A stretch of 64,000 nucleotides of DNA. Origin: Zingiber officinale. Lineage: Eukaryota; Streptophyta; Magnoliopsida; Zingiberales; Zingiberaceae. The notes beneath the pieces are model-generated. The model was not told the DNA's origin. It did not search any database and was given only the letters and a program-made list of their open reading frames with translations. Positions 34,194-46,047 of the stretch are shown here, in pieces. Location: assembly GCF_018446385.1 (NCBI RefSeq), contig NC_055991.1:120199794-120263793 (forward strand), in the 5' to 3' direction. The stretch's first letter is position 1; each line of letters begins with the position of its first letter. The translations under genes were made by a program, and so were the position numbers.

Positions 34194-35453
34194 GGCCCAG
34201 GCAGAGCTACTGCTGCAAGCAGAGATAGTCATTCTAGAGGAGAAAGAGATGATCACTACTCAATTAGCGGTTGTGAAAAAGCTCCAAGCTGCTCAATAAA
34301 CTAATGAATCATGGCTTTAGTTTGAGAGCACAAGGAGGACGAGGACCATATCTGATTTGAACAAGAAAATTGATGAAGCTAAAGCCTTTCCCACCAAGTT
34401 GAAAGAGATTGTCACTACTCATGTGTTAGTGATTGCAAGGAAAACAACTGAACTGGTGGCCAAGGAGGTGTTGATCGAAAATTAGCAAAAACTTTGGAGG
34501 CCCAAAGGGGAGGCTGGGAAGGCCGAGATGGTAAGCTACAATGCTAGAGAAGCCAAGTGCCTTGAGGTCAAAAAGATATAGTACTTTCACTCTAACGAAT
34601 TCAACGGGCTTCTAGGTAGGAGGACAATCAAAATGTTCTCCTTTGGTGCTGAGGGAGCCATCAAGCAGCTTCACAAGGCTAGGTACCTGATGGCAGAGCT
34701 CCCTGAGAGGTTCATAAGCCGCTAGAAGATCCTTGATGACCTCCAAGATGATGTCTTTCACGATTTTACTTAGATTTTGTGCTTGCAAACCCTTGTATTT
34801 TTTTGACAACTTTTGTACTTGGGTTTTTTTTAAATGGAAAATTAGAAAAACTTTTGATTCTAACTTTTTATTGCTAAGTTTAAAATTTCAAGTGTAAATT
34901 ATTTCCACTGAGCGATCGGCAACGTGTGAGTGTCAAGCGAGTGGCTATGTGTAAGTACTGAGTGAGCGGTTGTAGTGATGCCGAGTGAGTGCTATGTCTA
35001 TAACGAGTGGGCGGTTGTAGCAATTCTGAGCTAGCGGTAGTTTGTGTAAGTGTCAAGTGAATGGTTGTTTGTGTAAGTCATAAGCGAATGGTTGTTTGTG
35101 TAAGTGTCGAGCAAGCGGTTACTTGTGTAAGTGCCAATTGAATGGCTATTTGTGTAAGTGACGAGCAAGCGGCTGTAGTGATGTCGAGTGAGTGACTGTA
35201 TCAATGATGAGTGGGTGACTGTAGTGATGTCGATTGAGTGGCTATAGCGATGTCGAGCGAGCAGCTACAACGATGTCGAGCAAGTGGTAGTGACGGCAGT
35301 GTTGAGTGAGCGGTTGTTTGTGTAAGGGACACGAAGATCTGGATTTTGCCAACTGAAAGTTCATTGGACACATGGAGACTGCACTTATAACTCTATCAAG
35401 AGATACGAGAGTCTGGATTTTGCCAACCAGAAGGTCATTAGGCACGTGGGGAC
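34194..35453 (+). repeat. LARD-like element: coiled-coil remnant and tail tandem repeats
   Basis: 34194-34800 continues degenerate coiled-coil-like sequence on +. From 34905 to about 35330 there are about a dozen irregular units built on GTCGAGCGAGTGGCTGTAGT / GTGTAAGTGTCGAGCAAGCG. From 35335 a second unit of about 74 bp begins (GGATTTTGCCAAC...AAGGTCATTAG). The Copia element interrupts this array at 35454 and it resumes at 45407. Confidence 0.65.
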
Positions 35454-37902
35454 TGTTGGTTAATCCTAGGAAAACGTACCGGTTCCACTGTACAAAATTT
35501 TTTGTACAAGTGTCGAATCTTTCCATAAATAACCTATTGTATTCTTTAGAAATTAAATCAGGAATTGCAGACGGAACTTAACATCATTGATTCCAAATTT
35601 AACTTATCTGTTCTTAATGGTTTAGATTTGAATCGCAAACGGAACTTAACACTATTGATTCAAATCTACCTAAATTATTAATTCCATAAATATTAATTTC
35701 CAAAATTGGCTTCCAGGACTGCATGGCGAAGCACATGGCCTTCTTGGATATGGGAGCAACCACCATCGCCTAGGCAAAGCCTTTTAAGGAAAGCTAATAT
35801 TTATTTCCTTAAATAACTTTAGGTTAACCAAAAAGAACAATCGAATCACAAATTCGAAAAAGAAGAAAACACAAAACCGAAAAATAAATTCGATAAACTA
35901 GATCTAATTGCCTCTTGTATTTAGAATTCTTACAAAGAGAAAAACTAGCATGATGCGGAAAATAATTGCTAATTATACTTTCTCTTTGTATGCTAATGAC
36001 CTCGAGATCTTCTGTCGTATTCCTCGCCTCGCCTTGGACGTCGTGTGGGCGACGATCCTCCAAGATGAACACCACCCAAAAGCTTCCTCCTTCTTCTAAA
36101 ATTCGGCCACCACCACCACCAAGGAGAAGAGAGCAAAGGGAGAGGAAGAAGGGAGAGGGTCGGCCACCAAGAGATCACCCAAGCAAAAGAATAAGAGTTG
36201 TGTCTCATGAAACCCCCTCACCCCTTCTTTTATATTACTTGCCCAAGGAAAATAAGGAAAAACCTTTTACAAAAAATAAAATCATCCAAGAGTTTTTCCT
36301 TTTTCCATTTTATTTTTCCTTTTCTTTCCTCTTGATTGAATCAATCACCAATCAATGGTTATGATCAATCCTATTTGGTTTATGATTGAATTTGGTTTAA
36401 TCCTATTGGGCGGCCCTTGCTTGGGCACCAAGCAAGGTGGCCGGCCACAATTAAAAGGAAAGGAAAAATAATTTTTTAAAAATTTTACAAGAAGAAATCC
36501 TCTTATAAAATTTACAATATCTCTTTCCTAAAGTATGAGTTAAAAAAGGAAAGTTTCTAAAAATTAAAACCATGTTTTAAAATTTAAAAACTTTCTTATA
36601 AAATTTTCTTTTTTAACATGGTGATAGAAAATTTAAATTTTAAAACTTCTTTTCTTTTTTTTTTCTTAAACCATAAGGATGGTTAAAAAAGGAAAGTTTT
36701 AAAATCTTTTAAACTCTCTATTTAAACATGTGGCATAATTCAAATAAGGAAAGTTTTAAAAATTAAAATCTCTCTTTTAAAACTTATAGTTTTCTACAAA
36801 GAGAAGATTTAAAAAAATTCAAAACAACCCTCCCTTTTTGAATTATTATGGCCGACCCCTACAAGCTTGGTCACCAAGCTATAGGGCCGGCCCCTTTCAA
36901 GAGGATGTGGCCGGCCATTGCTTGGTCACCAAGCAATGGTCCGGCCCCCTTCTTGGACACCAAGAAGAGCCTTACATTTGGATGGACTTGAGGCTATAAT
37001 GAGGCTACGACAAGGACCTAGAGGAGAAATTGGTTTTGGCCTTCCGATGAGCTTGAGTATCCCGTGTTCGCCCCGAACACACAACTCAAGTTCATCGATA
37101 ATAACTCATTTCACTAGAGAGTTATTACCGCACTACCGCACCAATCCCAAATTACATTATGGGCTCCTTCTTATCATGAGTGTGTTAGTTTCCCTGTGTT
37201 TAAGATTACGAATGTCCACTAATTAAGTAAGTTACCGACAACTCACTTAATTAATATCTAGCTCCAAGAGTAGTACCACTCAACTTTATTTTCATGTCGC
37301 ACTAGGTCCACCTGCAGGGTTTAACATGACAATCCTTATGAGCTCCTCTTGGGGACATTCTCAACCTAGATAACTAGGACACAGATTCCTTCTATAATCA
37401 ACAACACGCACTAGAAGTAATATCATTTCCAACTTATCGAACATATTGATTTATCGAGCTAAACCTCACCCTTTGATAAATCAAAAAAATAAATATTAAA
37501 TATATGTGCTTGTTATTATATTAGGATTAAGAGAACACACTTCCATAATAACTAAGGTTTAGTTCTATTACTAAGTCAGTACAAAAGAAAATATCTAAAT
37601 GATCCTACTCAATACACTTAAAGTGTATTAGTGTAATTTATTAGTCAAGATAAACTAATACTTAATTACACTATGACTATACTGATAGTTTGTTCCTTTC
37701 TATCTTAGTTGCGAGCAACTGTTTATAATTTATAGAGAACCGACAACATGATCTTCTGAGTGTGACACTACACTCCATGTTGTCTACTATATAAATTAAT
37801 TGAACAATTACATTTAATAAATGCAGATATTGACCAATGTGATTCTTTTATTTTAACAAATAAATGTTTACAAAAGCTATGCTTTTAGTATACACTCCAA
37901 CA
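35454..37902 (-). repeat. 3' LTR of the 35-45 kb Copia element
   Basis: TGTTGG...CCAACA. It contains two TTGGTCACCAAGC-type inverted motifs with GGCCGGCC (36400-36960). Open frames inside, such as 35966-36364, recur in the partner LTR and are not genes. Confidence 0.93.
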
Positions 37903-38125
37903 ATCTCCCACTTATACTAAAAGACTAAGCTGTCATATCTGTTGCCTTACATTTGATTCTCATCCCCTCCACATGTCGATCAAAAGCTTTCGTCGGAAGG
38001 ACCTTTGTGAAAGGATCTGCTAGGTTATCTTCTGATGCAATCTTGGCGACGACAACTTCTCCTCGCTTGACGATGTCTCGTATCAGGTGGTACTTGCGCT
38101 CAATATGTTTACTTGCCTTATGAGC

Positions 38126-41100
38126 TCATGGTTCCTTCGAGTTTGCAACTGCACCGCTATTATCACAATAAATTGTGATGATCTTGGGCAAACTAGGAAT
38201 CACATCTAAGTCCATTAGAAAGTTCCTGAGCCATACACCTTCTTTTGCTGCCTCAGAGGCTGCCACATACTCAGCTTCCATGGTTGAGTCTGAGACGCAT
38301 TTTTGCTTAACACTCCTCCATGCAATGGCTCCACCTCCTAGAGTAAACACATAGCCTGATGTTGACTTACTATTGTCCCTATCTGATTGAAAATTCGAAT
38401 CCGTGTAACCCACAGGGAGCAACTCGTCTGCTTAGTAAACTAGCATATAATCTCTAGTCCTTCTCAGATACTTCAATATATGTTTTACCGCAGTCCAATG
38501 TCCTTGTCCAGGGTTACTCTGATATCTGCTGACCATGCCCACGGCAAAACAGATATCAGGTCTCGTACACAGCATTGCATACATAAGACTTCCTACAGTT
38601 GAAGCATAAGGAACTGTCTTCATGTCCTCAATCTCCTTTGATGTCTTCGGAGACATCTCTTTAGATAAGGCTACTACATGCCTAAAAGGTAAGAAACCTT
38701 TCTTGGAGTTTTGCATGCTAAAACGAGCAAAGACTGTATCTATATATGAAGCTTGGGATAGACACAACATTCTTTTCTTGCGATCCCTTATAACTTTGAT
38801 CCCAAGAATGTGTGCACATTCTCCTAAGTCCTTCATATCAAATTGTTTGGACAACCATACCCTTACGTTCGATAATACCTTGACATTGTTGCCAATTAAC
38901 AAAATATCATCTACGTATAGTACAAGAAATACCACCACGTTTCCATTACACTTCTTGTATACACAAGGCTCATCCGGACATTGAATAAATCCATATGACT
39001 GGATTACTTCGTTAAACCGGATGTTCCAAGATCTTGAAGCTTGCTTCAATCCGTAAATGAACCGATTAAGCTTGCACACTATATGCTCTTTGCCTTTTTC
39101 AATGAATCCTTCTGGTTGCTTCATATGGATGTTTTTTTCAAGACTTTTGTTAAGGAAAGCTGTCTTGACATTTATTTGCCAAATCTCATAATCCATATGA
39201 GCAGCAATGGATAAGAGTATCCGGATAGACTTAAGCATGGCTATCGGCGAAAAAGTCTCCTCATAGTCGATTCCATCTTTCTGAGTATACCCTTTCGCAA
39301 CAAGCCTTGCTTTGAAGGTTTCTACCTTCCCATCTGTCCCTCTTTTCCTTTTGTAGATCCACTTGCATCCAACAACTTTTACACCATCAGGTGGTTCTAC
39401 AAGCTCCCAGACCTTATTAGAGTACATAGACTCTATTTCATAATTCATTGTCTTTTGCCAAGATATTGCATCTATATCTTGGAGTGCTTCATCATATGTT
39501 CGGGGATCAGGTTCATGTTTACCCGGGATCAAGTCCGAAGACTCTCCCAAAAACATGAATCTCTCAGGTTACCTTACAACCCTCTCACTACGACGAGGCA
39601 CCGTCTGTGGTTGTGTATCATGTGCAACATGTGTTGCAGTCTCTTGTGGTACTTCATTTTGTACTGTTGGTACTGAAGTAGACGTGTCCTCTCTAATTTC
39701 TTCTAGAACTATTTCACTCATGGGCTTATGGTTCATTACATAATCTTCTTCTAAAAATCGAGCATTGGTGCTAACAATGATCTTCTGATTTTTAGGATTA
39801 TAAAACAAACCACCTTTCGTTCCCTTAGGATATCCAACAAACAGACAAACTTCTGTACGTGATTCCAACTTGTCAGTATCTCCCTTCAGCACATGTGTTG
39901 GACTACCCCATATCCGGATATGATTCAGACTAGGCTTACGCCCATTCCATAATTCCATGGGAGTAGAAGGAACTATTTTAGAAGGTACCATATTCAGAAT
40001 GTACACTGCTGTTTCTAAAGCATATCCCCAAAACGAATTCGGTAATTCTGAATAACTCATCATTGATCTAACCATTTCCATAAGAGTCCTATTCCTTCGT
40101 TCTGCCACACCATTCTGCTGGGGTGTACCAGGTGCAGACAATTGGGATTGAATCCCGACTTCTGATAAGTAATTCCTAAACTCTCCAAAGAGGTATTCAC
40201 CATCACGATCAGACCGTAGTGTCTTGATACTTTTACCAAGACGTTTCTCCACATCAGCCCTATATTCTTTGAACTTGTCAAAGCATTCAGACTTGCGGCG
40301 CATCAGGTAAATGTATCTGTATCTTAAATAATCGTCTATAAAGGAAACGAAGTATTCATAACCACCTCTTGCCTGGATAGACATAGGACCACACAAATCA
40401 GAATGAACCAGTTCTAACGCATCTTTGACTCTATACCCCATGGCCTTAAAAGGTCTCTTGGTCATTTTACCTTCCAAGCAGGATTCACATGTTGGAAAAT
40501 TTTCCAACTCTAATGAACCCAATAGTCCATCGGCTACAAGCCTTTGAATCCTACTTAGGTTAATATGTCCAAGCCTTAGATGCCAAAGATATGTTTGGTT
40601 CATTTCCGAAGGTTCTTTTCTCTTATTAGAGTTAGAAGATGTGTTATTAATTTCCATATTTTTCTTTGTGAGAGAAATTGGATTTAAAGTGTATAAATTG
40701 CCAACTAATGCACCAGAACAGATAATCACCTTATTTCTCTTTATAACGACATTGTTACTAAAGGAAACTGAATATCCATCCAAAACAGTTTAGAAACTGA
40801 AATTAAATTCTTTCTAAAACTGGGTACATAAAGACAATTTCTTAAAATCAAATTTCTATTCCTATCAAAAGATAAGTAGACGTCTCCCACTGCAACAGCC
40901 GGCACCTTAGTAGCATTGCCCATGTAGACAGTTATCTCTCCATCAAATAGTCGCCGGGTTTCCTGGAACCCCTGCAAAGAATTGCAGACATGATCAGTGA
41001 CTCCCGTATCTACACACCAGGTGCTGGTAGATAACACCGCTAAACATGTTTCAACTATTAGAGTATGAGATATACCTTTATTGTTCTGGTTCCTACGAGG

Positions 41101-41883
41101 ATTGTCCGCTTTCCAATGTCCAGACTGCTTGCAGATGAAGCACTTGCCCTTCGGCTTCTTCATTCCAGCTTTCTGTCCTGTATTCTGAGGTTTATTCACC
41201 TTCTTTGCTGAAAAGACTTGTTTCTTCTTCTTCTTACCTTTCGACTTAGAAGTAGAACCATTTTCAGCATAGTGAATCTGAGAATTGTGACAAAATATTC
41301 CTTCTGCTGCCTGTAGTTCTGTCAGAAGTTCCGCCAACGTATACTCTCTTTTGTTCATGTTACAGTTCAGGCGGAACTGCTCAAAACTTCTGGGTAGCGT
41401 TTGGAGAATTATATCGACCTGAGTTTCCCCATTAATTTTTCCTCCAAGGACTTGTATTTCATTCAGATAAGCCATCATTTTGAGGATATGGTCCCTTACG
41501 GGTGTCCCCTCAGACATGGCGGTTGTCATTAGTTTTCTCATTGCCTCTTGCCTAGCAGTCCGACTCTGGTGCCCAAAGAGTTCTTTGATATTGTTCATTA
41601 TATCATAAGCTGTTGGTAAATCTTGATGCTGATGTTGCAATACATTTGACATTGATGCCAAAATGTAACACCGCGCCATCTCATCAGCTTTTACCCATTT
41701 CTTATGATACTCAATCTCCTCTGGGGTAGAGTCACCGTCAGGTGCATCAGGGCAAGCCTCAGTCAGTACAAACTTATAGCTTTCAGCAGTAAGAACTATG
41801 TCCAGGTTTCTTTTCCAATCAATATAGTTGGGAACAGTAAGTTTGTTCTCTTTCAGTATAATGGCTAGTGGGTTGAAAGTCAT
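38126..41883 (-). CDS. Gag-pol region of the Copia element, fossil
   Basis: From the 5' end: Gag with a UBN2-type domain; zinc knuckle [13 protein letters not shown]; protease with WCVDTG; GAG-pre-integrase [12 protein letters not shown] and CESCLEGKM; integrase core with [17 protein letters not shown] and [16 protein letters not shown]; reverse transcriptase with [39 protein letters not shown] and [10 protein letters not shown]; RNase H with [19 protein letters not shown] and [10 protein letters not shown]. All active-site landmarks of Copia pol are recognisable. The region is broken about three times, so this copy is not expected to be autonomous. Confidence 0.93.
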
Positions 41884-41895
41884 CCTAAGAATCAC

Positions 41896-42981
41896 AAAAA
41901 TAAACTCTCAAGACTCTAAATTTAGAATAATATTGATTCCTCAAACAATACTATTATAAATTAACCAACACCTCAAATCACCGTGAATATTGCATGTCAC
42001 GTTAGTGTGGACGTATACAAATTCATCATTTGTAAGAGGAGGGTGTGACCTATTAATTTTATTATCTTGTCATCCTAACTTTATGACAAATAAAATTAAT
42101 AGTTGGTTTCACTTTGGTCACACAAGACAATAGCAGTGACTCCGTTGGGGAGGATACTATTGAATGCATCTAAGTGTATACCATTACTTGATACTAAGTC
42201 CATTAAATAGGATTGTGCCCCTTCAGTTGGAGAAGATCACACGCTCTTAAATAATTTCCTTTAACCATCCATAAAAGGAAGTTTGATCTAGTGATCCGCA
42301 ACAAACTCATCCGTTGTGGAGGGAGGCACTCAGAGCCAACACGCAGGCTTGTTGCATCACTTACAAACCAGTAATGGAGACCATGGGATTTATTAAAATC
42401 CCTCTCCCACTTAGTTATTTAAAATTGAGGATTTTTAACCTATCCTAGCATACATCACATGCATATAAACATCACAGTAAACAAAAGCAATAAATTTGGA
42501 AATTAATTTTCTAACTATTATGGCTTTTTCCATCACTGTCTTCAGTATGCTCCAACCCTAGCTGCTGTCATCTTTAGCCACCGCCATCGGGTCCAGTTGT
42601 CGCATCCTTCTTGCTTCTTATTTCGCTGCGCCTCTGGTGCTCCAAAAGTATCACGCCTCGCAAGAATCCGATCCGCGACAAAAATAGAATTTTACATATA
42701 TCAATCCTATATTCCACGAGGGAATGTACATGTATTCTAGATCGAACAAAAAATAAAATTCTAAAAATAAAACAGCTCCTGCTGTATTTTATACATACAA
42801 TCATGCACACAAATAATGCCCTTGACATGCCCAAGGGTCCAATCACGCACAATATCAATAAGCCATAATAGTTGGAGTCTGCAACCAAAGAGTTAGCACA
42901 TCCTACTACTATCCTGCCTAAATTATGTATGACATGTGCATAACCTATTTGAATTATAAAAATACACAGAGGCAAACCCTA
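41896..42981 (-). other. Leader of the Copia element between primer-binding site and gag
   Basis: No domain is seen. It includes the typical GGGAGATTT/CCACTTAG text and the exact primer-binding site directly beyond it at 42982-42993. A 133-codon minus frame at 42574-42975 has no recognisable product. Confidence 0.6.
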
Positions 42982-42995
42982 GCTCTGATACCAAT

Positions 42996-45406
42996 TGTTG
43001 GTTAATCCTAGGAAAACGTACCGGTTCCACTGTATAAAAAATTTTGTACAAGTGTCGAACCTTTCCTTAAATAACCTATTGTGTTCTTTAGAAATTAAAT
43101 CAGGAATCGCAGACGGAACTTAACATCATTGATTCCAAATTTAACTTATCTGTTCTTAATGGTTTAGATTTGAATCGCAAACGGAACTTAACACTATTGA
43201 TTCAAATCTACCTAAATTATTAATTCCATAAATATTAATTTCCAAAATTGGCTTCCAGGACTGCATGGCGAAGCACATGGCCTTCTTGGATATGGGAGCA
43301 ACCACCATCGCCTATGCAAAGCCTTTTAAGGAAAGCTAATATTTATTTCCTTAAATAACTTTAGGTTAACCAAAAAGAACAATCGAATCACAAATTCGAA
43401 AAAGAAGAAAACACAAAATCGAAAAATAAATTCGATAAACTAGATCTAATTGCCTCTTGTATTTAGAATTCTTACAAAGAGAAAAACTAGCATGATGCGG
43501 AAAATAATTGCTAATTATACTTTCTCTTTGTATGCTAATGACCTCGAGATCTTCTGTCGTATTCCTCGCCTCGCCTTGGACGTCATGTGGGCGACGATCC
43601 TCCAAGATGAACACCACCCAAAAGCTTCCTCCTTCTTCTAAAATTCGGCCACCACCACCACCAAGGAGAAGAGAGCAAAGGGAGAGGAAGAAGGGAGAGG
43701 GTCGGCCACCAAGAGATCACCCAAGCAAAAGAATAAGAGTTGTGTCTCATGAAGCCCCCTCACCCCTTCTTTTATATTACTTGCCCAAGGAAAATAAGGA
43801 AAAACCTTTTACAAAAAATAAAATCATCCAAGAGTTTTTCCTTTTTCCATTTTATTTTTCCTTTTCTTTCCTCTTGATTGAATCAATCACCAATCAATGG
43901 TTATGATCAATCCTATTTGGTTTATGATTGAATTTGGTTTAATCCTATTGGGCGGCCCTTGCTTGGGCACCAAGCAAGGTGGCCGGCCACAATTAAAAGG
44001 AAAGGAAAAATAATTTTTTAAAAATTTTACAAGAAGAAATCCTCTTATAAAATTTACAATCTCTCTTTCCTAAAGTATGAGTTAAAAAAGGAAAGTTTCT
44101 AAAAATTAAAACCATGTTTTAAAATTTAAAACCTTTCTTATAAAATTTACTTTTTTAACATGGTGATAGAAAATTTAAATTTTAAAACTTCTTTTGTTTT
44201 TTTTTCTTAAACCATAAGGATGGTTAAAAAAGGAAAGTTTTAAAATCTTTAAACTCTCTATTTAAACATGTGACCTAATTCAAATAAGGAAAGTTTTAAA
44301 AATTAAAATCTCTCTTTTAAAACTTATAGTTTTCTACAAAGAGAAGATTTTAAAAAATTCAAAACAACCCTCCCTTTTTGAATTATTATGGCCGGCCCCT
44401 TTCAAGAGGATGTGGTCGGCCATTGCTTGGTCACCAAGCAATGGTCCGGCCCCCTTCTTGGACACCAAGAAGAGTCTTACATTTGGATGGACTTGAGGCT
44501 ATAATGAGGCTACGACAGGGACCTAGAGGAGAAATTGGTTTTGGCCTTCCGATGAGCTTGAGTATCCCATGTTCGCCCCGAACACACAACTCAAGTTCAT
44601 CGATAATAACTCATTCCACTAGAGAGTTATTACCGCACTACTGCACCAATCCCAAATTACATTATGGGCTCCTTCTTATCATGAGTGTGTTAGTTTCCCT
44701 GTGTTTAAGATTACGAATGCCCACTAATTAAGTAAGTTACTGACAACTTACTTAATTAATATCTAGCTTCAAGAGTAGTACCACTTAACTTTATTTTCAT
44801 GTCGGACTAGGTCCACCTGCAGGGTTTAACATGACAATCCTTATGAGCTCCTCTTGGGGACATTCTCAACCTAGATAACTAGGACACAGATTCCTTCTAT
44901 AATCAATAACACACTATAAGTAATATCATTTCCCAACTTATCGAGCATATTGATTTATCGAGCTAAACCTCACCCTTTGATAGATCAAAAAAATAAATAT
45001 TAAATATATGTGCTTATTATTATATTAGGATTAAGAGAACACACTTCCATAATAACTAAGGTTTAGTTCTTTTACTAAGTCAGTATAAAAGAAAATACCT
45101 AAATGATCCTACTCAATACACTTAAAGTGTATTAGTGTAATTTATTAGTCAAGATAAACTAATACTTAATTACACTATGACTATACTGATAGTTTGTTCC
45201 TTTCTATCTTAGTTGCGAGCAACTGTTTATAATTTATAGAGAACCGACAACATGATCTTCTGAGTGTGACACCACACTCCATGTTGTCTACTATATAAAT
45301 TAATTGAACAATTACATTTAATAAATGCAGATATTGACCAATGTGATTCTTTTATTTTAACAAATAAATGTTTACAAAAGTTAGACCTTTAGTATACACT
45401 CCAATA
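42996..45406 (-). repeat. 5' LTR of the 35-45 kb Copia element
   Basis: Same content as 35454-37902 but lacks one block of about 40 bp near the GGCCGGCC motif (44390). The outer end reads CCAATA. Confidence 0.93.
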
Positions 45407-45712
45407 GGGACCACATTTATAATTCGATCAAGAGACACGAGAGTCTAGATTTTACCAATCGGAAGGTCATCAAGCATTTAGGGACCACATTTATAACTCA
45501 ACCAAAAGATGCAAGTAGGTGTGAGTATTTAGTTAAAACCGAACTAACCAAAGCGAACCGATTTTTCTTCGGACAAACAGAATTGAACCAATTTTTGATA
45601 AAAAAAATTTGAATAAACTGAATCAAATTTTTGATAAAACTAAACAAACTGATTTTTTTTTTCAAAAAATTCTATTTAGCTTAATACAAATTCGGTTTGG
45701 TTTAAAATTGAG
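45407..45712. repeat. Continuation of the LARD tail repeats, then an unassigned AT-rich segment
   Basis: 45412-45505 continues the 74-bp repeat array broken at 35453. From 45530 the text AACCGAACTAACCAAAGCGAACCG and its inverted form TTCGGTTTGGTTT (45690-45703) bracket about 160 bp, like the ends of small plant insertions. No coding signal. Confidence 0.45.
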
Positions 45713-46047
45713 GGCGCCCTGGATGTAGGTGGAAGGCACCCTTTATGCAGTTGGAGGTGCCCTCAGGAGGATAAGCCATGAAGAAGTCAAGGCTTATCGA
45801 CGCTGCATTTTTGACAGGGTTGAAGGCGCCCTCCACAGGCTATAAAAGGCAGCCTCGAGCAGCAACAAAGAACAACAACAAAAACGTGATCTATCTTTCA
45901 TTCACTGCTCAAAGAACCACCCGATAAAGTTGTAGCAAGACACCGACAATCTGAAGCTTCGAATTTCTTATTCTTAAAGTTGTTGGTATATTTTCTTATT
46001 GTACTTAGTTGTTGTACTCTAAAATTATACTCTTACGAACTTATAGT
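45713..46047 (+). repeat. Partial 5' LTR (upstream piece) of the Sirevirus-like element
   Basis: It contains GGGCGCCCTGG and GAAGGCGCCCTCC motifs matching the GGCGCCCTCCG text of the 3' LTR (61440), a TATAAAA box at 45841-45847, and a leader. The piece is interrupted at 46048 and resumes at 53396, ending CCAATA at 53569. Confidence 0.6.

Larger units (their letters stand above)
35454..45406 (-). mobile_element. Nearly whole Ty1/Copia retrotransposon
   Basis: LTRs are 35454-37902 (2449 bp) and 42996-45406 (2411 bp), flanked by exact GGGAC duplications (35449-35453, 45407-45411). On the minus strand: primer-binding site 42993-42982 (exact), leader, gag-pol at 41883-38126, polypurine tract GTGGGAGATTG at the inner edge of the left LTR. 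Order is gag, protease, integrase, reverse transcriptase, RNase H, which is the Copia order. The LTRs differ by roughly 2 percent plus one indel of some 40 bp, so insertion was recent (order of a million years if a grass-like LTR rate applies). It has about three breaks in the coding part. Long LTRs suggest the Angela/Tork side of Copia, with low certainty. Confidence 0.95.
27220..45505 (+). mobile_element. Old LARD-like (Ty3/gypsy, Tat-style) element, heavily invaded
   Basis: Its pieces are 27220-29785, 34189-35453 and 45407-45505, separated by younger insertions. Evidence: LTR-style tandem repeats of about 110 bp (27220-27555), a plus-strand coding stretch with coiled-coil character (29011-29785 and again after 34189), and tail repeats (34905-35453, 45407-45505). 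It has no recognised reverse transcriptase or integrase, which fits a large non-autonomous element; the Tat-like assignment is inference from style. The coding parts carry many breaks. It is the oldest layer here, because the TRIM and the Copia element both lie inside it. Confidence 0.5.

Noticed and set aside
35966-36364. 132-codon frame repeated almost identically at 43508-43906
   Set aside because: It lies inside the two LTRs of the Copia element, so the duplication is the LTR pair and not a gene family.
42982-42993. tRNA-like text GCTCTGATACCA as a tRNA gene remnant
   Set aside because: It is the primer-binding site complement beside an LTR, as also at 581, 2582, 30189, 33277 and 51372.
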